Source: Sphingomonas sp. Leaf230
Lineage (GTDB): Bacteria > Pseudomonadota > Alphaproteobacteria > Sphingomonadales > Sphingomonadaceae
Reading direction: 5' to 3'
Length of the DNA: 64,000 bases
NCBI RefSeq assembly: GCF_001421745.1
Contig: NZ_LMKW01000009.1
Span: forward strand, 529,132-593,131
The notes beneath the pieces were generated by a model. That model did no database searches. It had not been told where the DNA came from and saw only the letters and a list, made by a program, of their open reading frames with translations. The translations under genes and the position numbers were made by a program. Positions 18,152 through 27,374 of the stretch are shown in pieces (the stretch's first letter is position 1; each line of letters starts with the position of its first letter).

Positions 18152-19504
18152 ATGAGCCACATTCCGCACGGTCAGGTCGAAGGCAGCCCGCATTTAGGGG
18201 GCATTCGGCTGTTGGACGCCGACCTGTCGATAAAGCGCACGCGGGATGCGATATGCCAAGCTTCACAAGGCTCTTGGCGGTTTCTCGTGCTTGCCGAGGT
18301 TGCGAATTTCGCGGTGTTGCGGCGTCATCTCGGACGATCGAGGGCGGACACCGTGATAGTCGATGTCGCAGCGCGGATCGCCGATACGCTGCCCGACGCC
18401 AGGGTCATGGTCGCGGGACGCGACACGGCGGAAATCGTCTTCGAGAGCGAGGCACGGCTAGCCTTGGACGTTGCGATCGCCGCGCTGGAAATCGCGTTCG
18501 AGGACCCGTTCGACATCGACGGGGAGTCGTATGTGATCCATATCCAGTTGGGGGCTGCCGCCGCCTCGGCGCACCGCGACGAGGTCCTGCTCATAGAAGA
18601 GGCCGAGCACGCGTTGCGCGAAGCTCGGGCCGAACGAATCACGATCGCGCGGGATGTCACCGGCAACCCTGCGGCAATGGATCGTGCCGAGCTATCGCTG
18701 GACCTGACGCGTGCGATCGAAAAGGAGGAACTGTTCCTCCAATACCAGCCAAAGGTTCATCTCCGTCGCCAGGAGGTCACGAGCGTCGAGGCGCTGGTCC
18801 GCTGGAACCACCCGACACGCGGGCTCGTGCTGCCCAACGACTTCATTCCTCTGGCCGAGGAGTCGCGGGATATCGTCGCACTCACGTTGTGGACGATCCG
18901 CCGTTCGATTGCCGATCAGAAGGCACTGGCTGCCAGTGGTCACGACCTCCGGATTTTCATCAACATCGCGGGGGCATTGCTCGCCGACAAGCGCTTCGTT
19001 CGTCGCGCCTGCGAGTTGGTGCAGGCGAGCGGGGCGCAACTCGGGTTTGAGATCACGGAGACGTCGGTCATCCGTGACCCGGAAAGCGCGATCGCAAACC
19101 TCAAGATATTCGCGGATATTGGGATCGTCATCGCGATCGACGATTACGGAGCCGGCTTGTCGTCGCTGGCGTATTTGAAGCAGTTGCCGGCACGCGAACT
19201 GAAGATCGACAAGCTTTTCGTGACGCAACTTACCAGTTCGAATCGCGACCCGCTGATCGTCCGCTCGACGATCGACCTCGCGCACGCGCTCGAGATGGAG
19301 GTGGTCGCAGAGGGTGTCGAGACCCAGGCGGCGATGGCACTGTTGTCGGTGATGGGCTGCGACATGATCCAGGGGTTCCTCATTAGCCGACCGATCAACC
19401 TCGATGCGCTGATCCATTTTCTCGATGATGGAAAGTATCAGGCTTTGGCAGCCGATATGCGCGCGCCGTTCAATCGTCTTGCGACCGTCTGGAAGCGCGC
19501 CTGA
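18152..19504 (+). CDS. EAL-domain cyclic-di-GMP phosphodiesterase with degenerate GGDEF-like N-terminus
   Basis: A 450-residue protein. Residues ~40-170 resemble a diguanylate-cyclase fold but lack GGDEF (AGRDTAEIVFESEA stands there), so this part is likely regulatory. Residues ~185-430 form an EAL domain with the catalytic motif intact (SVEALVRW), DDYGAG near residue 329 and VAEGVE further on. Prediction: hydrolysis of c-di-GMP to pGpG in the cytoplasm. Only 5 nt separate it from the histidine kinase, so phosphorelay and c-di-GMP turnover are probably linked. Confidence 0.9.
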   Translation: MSHIPHGQVEGSPHLGGIRLLDADLSIKRTRDAICQASQGSWRFLVLAEVANFAVLRRHLGRSRADTVIVDVAARIADTLPDARVMVAGRDTAEIVFESEARLALDVAIAALEIAFEDPFDIDGESYVIHIQLGAAAASAHRDEVLLIEEAEHALREARAERITIARDVTGNPAAMDRAELSLDLTRAIEKEELFLQYQPKVHLRRQEVTSVEALVRWNHPTRGLVLPNDFIPLAEESRDIVALTLWTIRRSIADQKALAASGHDLRIFINIAGALLADKRFVRRACELVQASGAQLGFEITETSVIRDPESAIANLKIFADIGIVIAIDDYGAGLSSLAYLKQLPARELKIDKLFVTQLTSSNRDPLIVRSTIDLAHALEMEVVAEGVETQAAMALLSVMGCDMIQGFLISRPINLDALIHFLDDGKYQALAADMRAPFNRLATVWKRA

Positions 19505-19509
19505 TCGCA

Positions 19510-21984
19510 ATGGCGCAGCGCTGGATCGTAGCGGCCGCCGCCGTAGCCCTGACGTTCATCGGCCCAGCCGTGTCCGCGCAACCGGCTATCGTCCAAGCAG
19601 AGGACGTTGCTGCCGACCGATACGAGACGACGGTCGCGGATGCCAATGCGACGATGCTGGTCGATCCGGCCAAGGCGTTGCCCAAAGCGATCGTTGCCGA
19701 ACGCCTTGGTGCACAAATCGCCGACAAGAAAGCTCGCGGTATCGCGATCGCCACCGCGCAATGGCTGCAAGGCGAGGCGTATCTCCGGATCAATACTCCC
19801 GACAAGGCGGATGTACTCATCCGGGGGGCACTTGCGGCGGTGAAACGGTATCAGCCAAAGTCGAAGCTTCATGCCGACCTGCTCATATCGATGGGGTGGC
19901 TCGACAGCTATCAGGGCCATGTCGGCAATGCTCTGATCGACTATCAACTGGCATTCGGTATCTACCGAAAGCTTGGCGATGCTCGGGGGCAGTCGCGGGC
20001 GCTGGTCTTTATCGCGTTGCTCTATACGCAGGCTAAGGACCCCGAGACGTCGGACCGCTATTATCAGCAGGCGCTCGATATTTATCGGGGGGACGTCAAT
20101 ATCGCCGTCTCCGTTTACAACAACCGTGCCTTGGTGTTCGCCGAGGACAAACAATACAAGAAGGCCGCGGAGCAGTTCAAGAACGCGCTCGATCTGGCGA
20201 AGCAGCTCAACAGCAGGAACCTGCTCGAGCTGATCTATATGAACATCGCGCGCGTGCAGCTCGAACTTGGCAACCTGACGCTTGCGGACCGGGCGATCGC
20301 GAACGGGCGGGCGACGGCCGATCCCAGTGACCCGAGTCTCGCAGGGCGCCTGACGGCAACGGCAGCGCAGGCGGCGTTGCAACACGGCGACCTGCCACGC
20401 GCTAATCGATTGATCGAAAGCGCGCTGGTCGGGATCGATCCGAAAACCACGGGCATCTCGTACCGCGATTTTCATCAGACCGCGTACAATGTCTTCACGG
20501 CAACGGGCGACACCACTTCGGCGCTGGTCCATCTCCAAGCCCTCAAGCGCCTCGACGACGCGGGCACCAAGCTCGCTACCGACACGAAGACCGCGCTGAT
20601 GGCGGCGCGGTTCGATTTCGCCAATCAGGAGTTGCGGATCAGCCAGCTCAAGGCCAGCGAATTGCAGCGCAGTATCGCGTTCGAGCGCACGCAGGCGCGG
20701 ACTCAGCGGAATATCTTCATCGCGACGGGCGCGGCGGTCGCTGTCGTCATTGTTCTGCTGGCGATCGGGCTGGTTACGATCCGTCGCAGCCGGGATCAGG
20801 TACGCGCTGCCAACGACGACCTCGCGACGACGAACAGCGCATTGGGTAAGGCGCTGGCCGCCAAGACCGAGTTCCTGGCCACGACCAGTCACGAGATCCG
20901 GACGCCGCTGAACGGTATTCTGGGCATGACTCAGGTGATGCTGGCGGACCCGACGCTTCCGGCGGACATGCGCGACCGGCTTGGCGTGGTGCATGGCGCC
21001 GGGATCACGATGCGGGCGCTCGTCAACGACATCCTGGACGTCGCCAAGATGGAAACCGGCAACCTGACGATCGAGGCGGCTCCGTTCGACGTCTGCGCAA
21101 CGGTGACGGACGCGGCGCGGATGTGGGAAGAGCAGGCGCGCGCGAAAGGGCTTTCCTTCACCGTCGATGTCGGCGGTTGCCCTGCGATGATCATGGGCGA
21201 CGCCGCACGGGTTCGACAGATCGTCTTCAATCTCCTGTCGAACGCGCTGAAGTTCACCAAGGCGGGCCATGTCGCGCTGAGCATTCAGGTCGGCGACGAC
21301 GACCGACTGCGCGTCACCGTCACCGATTCCGGCATCGGTGTTCCCGCCGACAAGATCGAGGAGATCTTCGAATCGTTCCGTCAAGCCGATGCCGGGACGA
21401 CACGACAATTCGGTGGCACTGGCTTGGGACTGTCGATCTGTCGCAATCTGGCGCGGGCCATGGGCGGTGACGTGTCCGTCAGCAGCATCGTGGGGCAGGG
21501 GGCGACCTTCACGCTCGTCCTGCCGCTGATCCGTGCCGACACGAAGGCGGTCGAGATCGTTGAAACGGATACGCGACCGGGCACGCTGATCGTCGATCGC
21601 AACCCGATCACGCGCAGCATGTTCAAGACTTTGCTCGCGCCTTACGGCGGCCCGATCGCCTTCGCGGCGTCGGTCGACGAAGCGGTCATGCGTCTTGCCG
21701 ATGGGGACGTCGCGCGCGTGCTGATCGACGATGCGACGGTGCGCGCGAGCAACGACGCGCTGGGCGGACTGTCGCGGATTGCCGAGGCGGCGTATATCTC
21801 GGGTGCCGAGACGACGTTGTTGTGGCCTGTCGCCGCAGAGAGGGAGCGCGAGGAACTGCTGCGTACGGGGATCACGCGGGTCGTTGCGAAGCCGGTGAGC
21901 GGGGGCGCGCTGATTGCGATGATGTTCGATGGATCGGTATCGACCAACGGCGTGAATCCGGACCTTGTATCGCATGCTGCATGA
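19510..21984 (+). CDS. TPR-containing sensor histidine kinase with a degenerate receiver domain
   Basis: An 824-residue membrane kinase. After a signal peptide, residues ~40-370 carry TPR-like repeats (e.g. YYQQALDIY, YKKAAEQFKNALDLAK) that should lie in the periplasm. One membrane helix lies at ~400-424. The cytoplasmic part has an H-box (TSHEIRTPLNGILGM, ~460), N-box (NLLSNALKFT), TDSGIGVP and GGTGLGLSIC. The last ~130 residues look like a receiver, but the acidic pocket at its start is replaced by IVDRNPI and the usual phospho-Asp context is weak. The free-standing receiver downstream is the likely partner. Confidence 0.88.
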   Translation: MAQRWIVAAAAVALTFIGPAVSAQPAIVQAEDVAADRYETTVADANATMLVDPAKALPKAIVAERLGAQIADKKARGIAIATAQWLQGEAYLRINTPDKADVLIRGALAAVKRYQPKSKLHADLLISMGWLDSYQGHVGNALIDYQLAFGIYRKLGDARGQSRALVFIALLYTQAKDPETSDRYYQQALDIYRGDVNIAVSVYNNRALVFAEDKQYKKAAEQFKNALDLAKQLNSRNLLELIYMNIARVQLELGNLTLADRAIANGRATADPSDPSLAGRLTATAAQAALQHGDLPRANRLIESALVGIDPKTTGISYRDFHQTAYNVFTATGDTTSALVHLQALKRLDDAGTKLATDTKTALMAARFDFANQELRISQLKASELQRSIAFERTQARTQRNIFIATGAAVAVVIVLLAIGLVTIRRSRDQVRAANDDLATTNSALGKALAAKTEFLATTSHEIRTPLNGILGMTQVMLADPTLPADMRDRLGVVHGAGITMRALVNDILDVAKMETGNLTIEAAPFDVCATVTDAARMWEEQARAKGLSFTVDVGGCPAMIMGDAARVRQIVFNLLSNALKFTKAGHVALSIQVGDDDRLRVTVTDSGIGVPADKIEEIFESFRQADAGTTRQFGGTGLGLSICRNLARAMGGDVSVSSIVGQGATFTLVLPLIRADTKAVEIVETDTRPGTLIVDRNPITRSMFKTLLAPYGGPIAFAASVDEAVMRLADGDVARVLIDDATVRASNDALGGLSRIAEAAYISGAETTLLWPVAAEREREELLRTGITRVVAKPVSGGALIAMMFDGSVSTNGVNPDLVSHAA

Positions 21985-22048
21985 GGCGTAGAGGCGGCCA
22001 TATGGCCACGATATATCCTCCTTTGATCTATGTTAAGCGGGGGGTGCG

Positions 22049-22441
22049 GTGAACGTTTTGTTCATCGAGGACGACCGGATGAACCGTCGTGTCGTCAAGG
22101 ATATGCTCGACGTTGCCGGCGTATCGATGGTCGAGGCGGAGAGTGCGGAACGCGGTCTCGAAATCCTCGATGAACAGGAGTTCGCGATGATCCTCGTCGA
22201 TCTGCGGATGCCCGGCATGGACGGTATCACCGCGATCGAACATATTCGTGCCCGGCAGGACGCCAAGGCCAAGGTGCCGATCATCGTCGTTACCGCGGAT
22301 ATCGCGCCCGATCTGCGGGAGCGCTGTCTGACGGCGGGTGCGGACGACGTTATTTTCAAGCCGGTCGCGATGGATTCCCTGTTCGACGCGATGGGTGTGA
22401 TCCTGGCACGCGGGGCCGAGGGCGACGGTGTGATCGGCTAG
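22049..22441 (+). CDS. Single-domain response regulator (CheY/DivK-like)
   Basis: A 130-residue receiver with no output domain. The acidic pair is in VLFIEDDRMN, the phospho-acceptor Asp in ILVDLRMPGMDG, the conserved Thr in IIVVTAD, and Lys in DVIFKPVAMDSL. GTG start at 22049. It probably takes phosphate from the kinase just upstream and passes the signal by protein contact, perhaps to the EAL protein. Its stop overlaps the convergent methyltransferase stop by 4 bp. Confidence 0.9.
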   Translation: MNVLFIEDDRMNRRVVKDMLDVAGVSMVEAESAERGLEILDEQEFAMILVDLRMPGMDGITAIEHIRARQDAKAKVPIIVVTADIAPDLRERCLTAGADDVIFKPVAMDSLFDAMGVILARGAEGDGVIG

Positions 22442-23307
22442 TCGCCGCTTTGATCGTGGCGTCCTAGCGCTGCACCGAGCGATGCAGTCGCGCTGCCGCG
22501 TTTCGCTGGCTTGGGCTGCGAAGGGTCCGGCGACCAGCCGGTCAGGAATACGATCTGGAATGTCTCGTGGGTTCGGCCACGATCGTCCGACGCGCCAGCG
22601 AAGGCAGCGGCGGTCCGTCCTACCGTCGCGGACACCAGGGGCCGGCGCTGCGCGAGGATGTTACCTGCTGCCATTCCGCGCAGATCACCGAACAGCCGGC
22701 CGAGATCGCGATAGCCCACGTCGAGCGTCTCCACATCGGCCACGGGTAGGGCAAACCCCGCACGCATCAGCAGGTCGCCGGCGGATCGTACGTCGATCTG
22801 CGGATGGAGACGCGCGGCGGGCCGCTCGCTTTCCGCGGACCTCAGTGCGCTGCGCAGTGCCGGCAAACTCCCCGCACCGACGAACGCGCCGAGAAACAGG
22901 CCGTCGGGGCGGAGCACGCGGCGGATCAAGGACAGCGCGCCGGGCAGGTCGTTGACCTGATCGAGTACGCCAGCGCTCACCACGAGATCGAACGAGGCAT
23001 CGGCGAAGGGGAGGCGATCCTCGTCTGCCTGCACGCCACCCGGCTTGGCGGCAAACGCGAACCCCGCATCGCAGCGCGCCACTCGCGCACCCGGCGGTGG
23101 GGTGAAGGCGCCGTCGAAACAACCGAGATCGAGGATGTCGGCGAAGTCGCGCGTCACCGCATCCAGCCGCTCAGCGATCCCGTCGAGCATCGTCGCGCGC
23201 AGGAAATCATGCTCGGCATAGCCCGGCGCGGCGCGGTCCCGGCGGACACGGCGCGCGGCGCGGTCGAAGATCTCGGGGGCGGAGTTTTCTGAAACGATAT
23301 CGGACAC
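22438..23307 (-). CDS. SAM-dependent methyltransferase (BioC/NDUFAF5-like)
   Basis: A 289-residue class I methyltransferase reading from a GTG at 23307 (VSDIVSENSAPEIFDRAARRVRRDRAAPGYAEHDFLRATM). The SAM-binding motif is ILDLGCFDGAFT, with LPFADASFDLVVSAGVLDQVNDLPGAL as motif IV and the post region. The N-terminal IFDRAARRVRRDRA resembles the NDUFAF5 family, which hydroxylates or methylates respiratory subunits; BioC is a more distant option. It is divergent from the comF-like gene. Confidence 0.75.
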   Translation of the reverse strand: MSDIVSENSAPEIFDRAARRVRRDRAAPGYAEHDFLRATMLDGIAERLDAVTRDFADILDLGCFDGAFTPPPGARVARCDAGFAFAAKPGGVQADEDRLPFADASFDLVVSAGVLDQVNDLPGALSLIRRVLRPDGLFLGAFVGAGSLPALRSALRSAESERPAARLHPQIDVRSAGDLLMRAGFALPVADVETLDVGYRDLGRLFGDLRGMAAGNILAQRRPLVSATVGRTAAAFAGASDDRGRTHETFQIVFLTGWSPDPSQPKPAKRGSATASLGAALGRHDQSGD

Positions 23308-23367
23308 GTCTTCGCTTGTGCCGTGGTCGCCCGCGTCCGACAAGGGCTGGCACTCATGGGGGGCTCG

Positions 23368-24090
23368 ATGACAATACTCGCCCCGTTCCGCTTCATCGCC
23401 GGGATCGCCTTGCCGCCGCGATGCGCCGGTTGCGGCACGCCGGTTGCCGAGGATCACCGGTTCTGCGCGATCTGCTGGACCGGATTGCGCTTCCTGGGCC
23501 CGCCGTGGTGTGCGGGCTGCAACCAACCCTTCGCGTTCGATCGTGGTGAGGACGCGCGGTGTGCGGCATGCCTCGAGGATCCGCCACGTCATGTCGGCGT
23601 CCGCGCCGCCGTCGCGTACGGTCCGATCGCGCGGACGCTGGCGTTGCGACTGAAGTATGGCGGTCGTATCGCCTTTGCGGAGACCATGGCGCGACAGATG
23701 CGGCGCCTGCTGCCGGACGAGGTCGACCTGCTTGTGCCGGTGCCACTGCACCGCTGGCGAATATGGTCGCGCGGCTTCAACCAGGCGGCGCTGATCGCCG
23801 ACGCCATCGCGGCGGTTTCGGGGGTAGGGCACGATCGCACCGTTCTGACGCGGCCCAGACGGACAATCCTGTTGCGCGGGCTCGGCGGACGACAGCGAGC
23901 AAAGGCGGTGTCGGGCGCGTTCGCGGTTACGGCGCGGAGCCGCGTGCGGGGCAGGGCGATCGCGCTGGTGGACGACGTCTACACCAGTGGCGCGACCGCC
24001 GACGCATGTACCCGCGCGCTGCTCAAGGCGGGCGCGCGATCGGTCGTGATCCTGTGCTGGGCGCGGGTCTTGCCGGCGTCTGACGATTGA
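23368..24090 (+). CDS. ComF-family phosphoribosyltransferase-like protein
   Basis: About 240 residues. The N-terminal half has two zinc-binding Cys clusters (PPRCAGCGTPV...FCAICW and WCAGCNQPF...RCAACLEDP). The C-terminal PRTase-like domain has the signature ALVDDVYTSGATADAC. Family members act in DNA uptake or processing; the biochemical role remains unsettled. I took the ATG at 23368, which has GGGGGG just upstream; ATG 23356 and GTG 23323 are alternatives. Confidence 0.88.
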   Translation: MTILAPFRFIAGIALPPRCAGCGTPVAEDHRFCAICWTGLRFLGPPWCAGCNQPFAFDRGEDARCAACLEDPPRHVGVRAAVAYGPIARTLALRLKYGGRIAFAETMARQMRRLLPDEVDLLVPVPLHRWRIWSRGFNQAALIADAIAAVSGVGHDRTVLTRPRRTILLRGLGGRQRAKAVSGAFAVTARSRVRGRAIALVDDVYTSGATADACTRALLKAGARSVVILCWARVLPASDD

Positions 24091-24122
24091 CAACGGCAAA
24101 CCGAGACCACATTTCCCGCTGC

Positions 24123-24377
24123 ATGGCTAAAGTCGAAATCTACACCAAGGCGTTCTGTCCGTATTGCACGCGCGCGCTGAAGCTCCTCGCGTCGAAGGGG
24201 GTCGAGCCCGAACAGTTCGACGTCACGATGGGGGGGCCGAAAAAGGCCGAGATGGTCGAGCGGTCGGGTGGTCGCATGACGATGCCGCAGGTCTTTATCG
24301 ACGGTAAGCACATCGGCGGATCCGACGATCTGGCTGCGCTCGACGCGAAGGGCGGCCTCGACGCACTCCTCGCCTGA
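24123..24377 (+). CDS. grxC: Glutaredoxin 3 (dithiol)
   Basis: An 84-residue glutaredoxin: MAKVEIYTKAFCPYCTRALKL has the active-site CPYC, and TMPQVFIDGKHIGGSDDL carries the cis-Pro and GG glutathione-binding residues. It reduces protein disulfides and glutathionylated proteins in the cytoplasm. The stop overlaps the next start (TGATGG), so it is translationally coupled to the nitrilase-family gene. Confidence 0.95.
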   Translation: MAKVEIYTKAFCPYCTRALKLLASKGVEPEQFDVTMGGPKKAEMVERSGGRMTMPQVFIDGKHIGGSDDLAALDAKGGLDALLA

Positions 24378-25204
24378 TGGCGAAGATCGGCGTCCTCCAG
24401 ATGACGAGCGGGATCGATCCCGCCGTCAACGCCGCGACGCTGGTCGAAGCGATCCGTGACGCGGGAAAGGCCGGCGCGGCGGTCCTGTTCACGCCTGAAA
24501 TGTCCGGGCTGATCGATCGCGATCGGTCTCGCGGAGCATCCTCGATCGTCACCGAGAACGCGGACCCGGTGCTCGCCGCCGTGCGTGCCGCGGCCGCCGA
24601 GGCCGGTGTCTGGGTTCATCTGGGCTCGCTCGCCGTGCGGCGGCCCGACGGCAAGTTCGCCAATCGTGGGTTCGTGATCGATGCGGCCGGGGCGATCCGC
24701 GCGCGCTACGACAAGATCCATCTGTTCGACGTCGACCTCCCAACCGGCGAAAGCTGGCGTGAGTCCGCCGCCTACGTCGGTGGCGACGCGGCGATCGTCG
24801 TCGATACGCCGGCAGGACGCCTAGGTCCGTCGATCTGCTACGATGTGCGGTTCGCGGATCTCTATCGTGCGCTCAGCGATGCAGGCGCGACGATCCTTTC
24901 AGTTCCCGCTGCCTTCACGCGTCCGACCGGCGCCGCGCACTGGCATATCCTGCTGCGCGCGCGGGCGATCGAAGCGTGCGCATACGTCGTCGCAGCCGCG
25001 CAGACGGGCGTTCATGCGGACGGACGCGAGACCTATGGCCATTCTCTGGTCGTCGATCCGTGGGGGGACGTGATCCTCGACATGGGCGAGACGGCCGGGC
25101 TTGCCTTCGCCGAGATCAATCCCGCTCGCGTAGAGTACGTCCGGTCCCGCATTCCGGTGATCGCCCATCGTCGCGCGATTCCCGCCGTTACCAGCCTGTC
25201 GTGA
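24377..25204 (+). CDS. Carbon-nitrogen hydrolase (Nit-type amidase)
   Basis: A 275-residue nitrilase-superfamily amidase. The Glu-Lys-Cys triad is visible: Glu in FTPEMSG, Lys in RYDKIHLFDVD and Cys in GPSICYDVRFADLYR. The sequence around the Cys matches Nit1/NitX-type omega-amidases, some of which clear deaminated glutathione. Coupling to glutaredoxin fits a glutathione-repair role, but this is an inference. Its stop overlaps the next GTG start. Confidence 0.88.
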   Translation: MAKIGVLQMTSGIDPAVNAATLVEAIRDAGKAGAAVLFTPEMSGLIDRDRSRGASSIVTENADPVLAAVRAAAAEAGVWVHLGSLAVRRPDGKFANRGFVIDAAGAIRARYDKIHLFDVDLPTGESWRESAAYVGGDAAIVVDTPAGRLGPSICYDVRFADLYRALSDAGATILSVPAAFTRPTGAAHWHILLRARAIEACAYVVAAAQTGVHADGRETYGHSLVVDPWGDVILDMGETAGLAFAEINPARVEYVRSRIPVIAHRRAIPAVTSLS

Positions 25205-25632
25205 TCGTCTTCGACCTCAGATGCGGCGGCGGGCACGTGTTCGAGGCGTGGTTCGGATCGAGCGACGCGTATGAAAGCCAGCGTAAAGCGGGGCAGGTGC
25301 AATGCCCGGTCTGCAACGGTGGCGATGTGACCAAGGCGGTCATGGCGCCTGCAATTCCATCGAAGAGCAACTCGAAGCCCTCTCCGCCGAGCCCGGACGC
25401 GTTGAAGGCCGCTATGAAGATGCTTGCCGCGCGGCAAGCAAAAGCGCTCGAATCGTCGGAATGGGTCGGCACCGCCTTTGCCGACCGCGCCCGCGCGATG
25501 CATCTCGGCGAGGAGAAGCAGGCGACGATCCATGGTCAGGCCAGTCTCGCCGAGGCGAAGACACTGGTTGACGAGGGCGTGCCGGTCGCGCCGCTGCCGC
25601 TGCCCGTCGTTCCGCCCGAAAAGACCAACTGA
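25201..25632 (+). CDS. DUF1178-family protein
   Basis: A 143-residue protein from the GTG at 25201 (VIVFDLRCGGGHVFEAWFGSSDAYESQ). The N-terminal Cys pair plus VQCPVCNG forms a zinc-ribbon-like start typical of DUF1178. A polar linker and a conserved C-terminal block follow (EWVGTAFADRARAMHLGE). It overlaps the amidase gene by 4 nt. Function unknown. It is the last chromosomal gene before the left island junction. Confidence 0.88.
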   Translation: MIVFDLRCGGGHVFEAWFGSSDAYESQRKAGQVQCPVCNGGDVTKAVMAPAIPSKSNSKPSPPSPDALKAAMKMLAARQAKALESSEWVGTAFADRARAMHLGEEKQATIHGQASLAEAKTLVDEGVPVAPLPLPVVPPEKTN

Positions 25633-25663
25633 GCCGCGTTCGGGCCCGATTTCAGGCGGCACG

Positions 25664-25677
25664 TGGCGGAAGAGGTG
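25664..25677. repeat. attL direct repeat
   Basis: TGGCGGAAGAGGTG is identical to the last 14 bases of tRNA-Ser on the complementary strand at 54140-54153. After four mismatches, TCGAAC matches again at both ends, extending the similarity into the T-loop. This is the expected scar of integration into a tRNA 3' end. Confidence 0.85.
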
Positions 25678-25811
25678 TCCGTCGAACTAATCGTCTGACA
25701 CCGTATGATAACGTCGATCTGAACGCAGCTACTGCTCTGATTGTGCAAGATATTCCTAGCCGCTTCGTATTACTGCGTATGACCACGTTGTGCTAAAGAG
25801 GGTCACGAATC

Positions 25812-25832
25812 AGGGCAGAGAATTGGGGCACA
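25812..25832 (+). promoter_or_regulatory. Putative integrase arm-site pair (left end)
   Basis: AGGGCAGA at 25812-25819 is followed by a related GGGGCACA at 25825-25832, directly before the integrase ATG. The same word occurs twice, 12 bp apart and in the same orientation, just inside the right end. Repeats at both ends suit arm-type sites for the integrase, but no binding data exist. Confidence 0.4.
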
Positions 25833-25833
25833 G

Positions 25834-27021
25834 ATGGCTAAGACGAACGCGCTCACAGCGTTAGCCGTGCGGAACGCAAAGATTAACGGCCGAATCGCCG
25901 ATGGGGGTGGCCTGTATTTGTCGACGACCAACGGCGGAAAGCGCTGGACCTTCATTTATCGATGGGACGGCAAGCGGCGAGAGATGGGGCTGGGGTCTGC
26001 CGCTACGGTAAAGCTAGCGGACGCGCGGACCCTAGCTAGTGCCGCTCGCGACCATCTCGCTGCCGGAGTCGACCCCGTTGCGGGCCGGGAAGCTGCGCGG
26101 ACATCGGCGGTCATTCCGAAATTAGTGACGTTCGCCACCTATGCGGAGGCTTACATCGCGTCCGTTGAGCATGGATGGCGGAATGAGAAACACCGGCAGC
26201 AATGGCGCAGCAGTCTGAAAACCCATGCTGCCAGTCTGTCAGACTTGGATCTCAATGCGATCACGACAGACCACGTTTTAGACGTGCTTCGTCCGATCTG
26301 GTCTGACAAGCCGGAAACCGCTGGTCGCGTTCGCGGCAGGATCGAAAAAATCTTGAACGCGGCGAAGGCCCGTGGATTACGAAGCCGTGACGCCGCAAAC
26401 CCTGCGCAGTGGCGCGGTCACTTGGATATCCTGCTGCCCCTTAGGTCCAAGCTGTCACGCGGACACCATCGCGCGCTTCCCTACTCTGAGATGCCGTCAT
26501 TCATGCAGATGCTCGCTGGCCGTCCTGCTATGGCAGCGAAGGCACTGACGTTTTTAGTTCATTGCGCGTCCCGATCAGGCGAAGTCCTTGGGGCTCGCTG
26601 GGGAGAGATTGAGGGTAGCTTATGGACCATACCGGCCGACCGTATGAAGGGTGGCCGGCCGCATACGGTGCCGCTCTCAAATGCAGCCCAGCAACTGATC
26701 TCTGAAATGGAACGCGGAGAAGCCACCGACTTCATTTTTCACGGTGGTGAACCAGACCGTCCAATGTCGAACATGTCCATGGCCATGCTGCTGCGACGAA
26801 TGAAAGTGAACGTCACTGTTCACGGTTTTAGATCGACATTCAAAGACTGGGCGTCGGACGAAACCAGCTACCCCGACGAGCTATCGGAGGAATCACTGGC
26901 CCACATTATTGGGTCAGCCGTTAGACGTGCGTACCGCCGTGGCGAGGCTCTTGATCGTCGCCGCAAGTTGATGGACGAATGGTCCGACTACATTCTGGAA
27001 TTCAACTCAAAGTTGAAATAG
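25834..27021 (+). CDS. Tyrosine integrase (DUF4102/P4-type)
   Basis: A 395-residue integrase. The N-terminal DUF4102-like part (LTALAVRNAKINGRIADGGGLYLSTTNGGKRWTFIYRWDGKRREMGLGS) is typical of P4-type integrases that use tRNA 3' ends. The catalytic domain shows Arg in HCASRSGEVLG, HGFR in VTVHGFRSTFKDW, and a His/Tyr pair in LAHIIGSAVRRAYRRGEAL, with Tyr as likely nucleophile. It lies next to attL and should catalyse integration and excision at tRNA-Ser. Confidence 0.93.
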   Translation: MAKTNALTALAVRNAKINGRIADGGGLYLSTTNGGKRWTFIYRWDGKRREMGLGSAATVKLADARTLASAARDHLAAGVDPVAGREAARTSAVIPKLVTFATYAEAYIASVEHGWRNEKHRQQWRSSLKTHAASLSDLDLNAITTDHVLDVLRPIWSDKPETAGRVRGRIEKILNAAKARGLRSRDAANPAQWRGHLDILLPLRSKLSRGHHRALPYSEMPSFMQMLAGRPAMAAKALTFLVHCASRSGEVLGARWGEIEGSLWTIPADRMKGGRPHTVPLSNAAQQLISEMERGEATDFIFHGGEPDRPMSNMSMAMLLRRMKVNVTVHGFRSTFKDWASDETSYPDELSEESLAHIIGSAVRRAYRRGEALDRRRKLMDEWSDYILEFNSKLK

Positions 27022-27146
27022 ACGCTGGGATATTCGAATGCACAATCAACTTTCTCATAGTTCGCGAAGACTTTCCCACGGATATTAGGTTGAACAAGGT
27101 TGGGGGTGTATGTCTCCGAATCGGAAGCCCGAGTCGGAGAATCGTC

Positions 27147-27374
27147 ATGACCACTACTGTCCAACCATGGAAAGACATTGAGCCACGAGGGCCGTACTTG
27201 CGCCCTGCTCAAGCCGCAGCATTTTGCGGCATCTCGAAGCCCACCTTATATGAGATGGTACGAGCAGGGACCTTTCCGGCTCCCGTTCGCGTGCATCCTC
27301 AGGGCAAAGCCACCGTAATTCCGCAGCCTTGGCTGGAAGCCGTATTGTCGGCCCGCATGAGGGCAGCAGCATGA
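27147..27374 (+). CDS. AlpA-like helix-turn-helix regulator
   Basis: A 75-residue protein from the ATG at 27147. GPYLRPAQAAAFCGISKPTLYEMVRAGTFPAPVRV is a MerR/AlpA-type winged helix that reads DNA, with a short basic C-terminus. In P4-like elements such proteins act as excision factors or activators for the neighbouring integrase. Its stop overlaps the next gene by ATGA. A second AlpA-like gene lies at 48672. Confidence 0.8.
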   Translation: MTTTVQPWKDIEPRGPYLRPAQAAAFCGISKPTLYEMVRAGTFPAPVRVHPQGKATVIPQPWLEAVLSARMRAAA

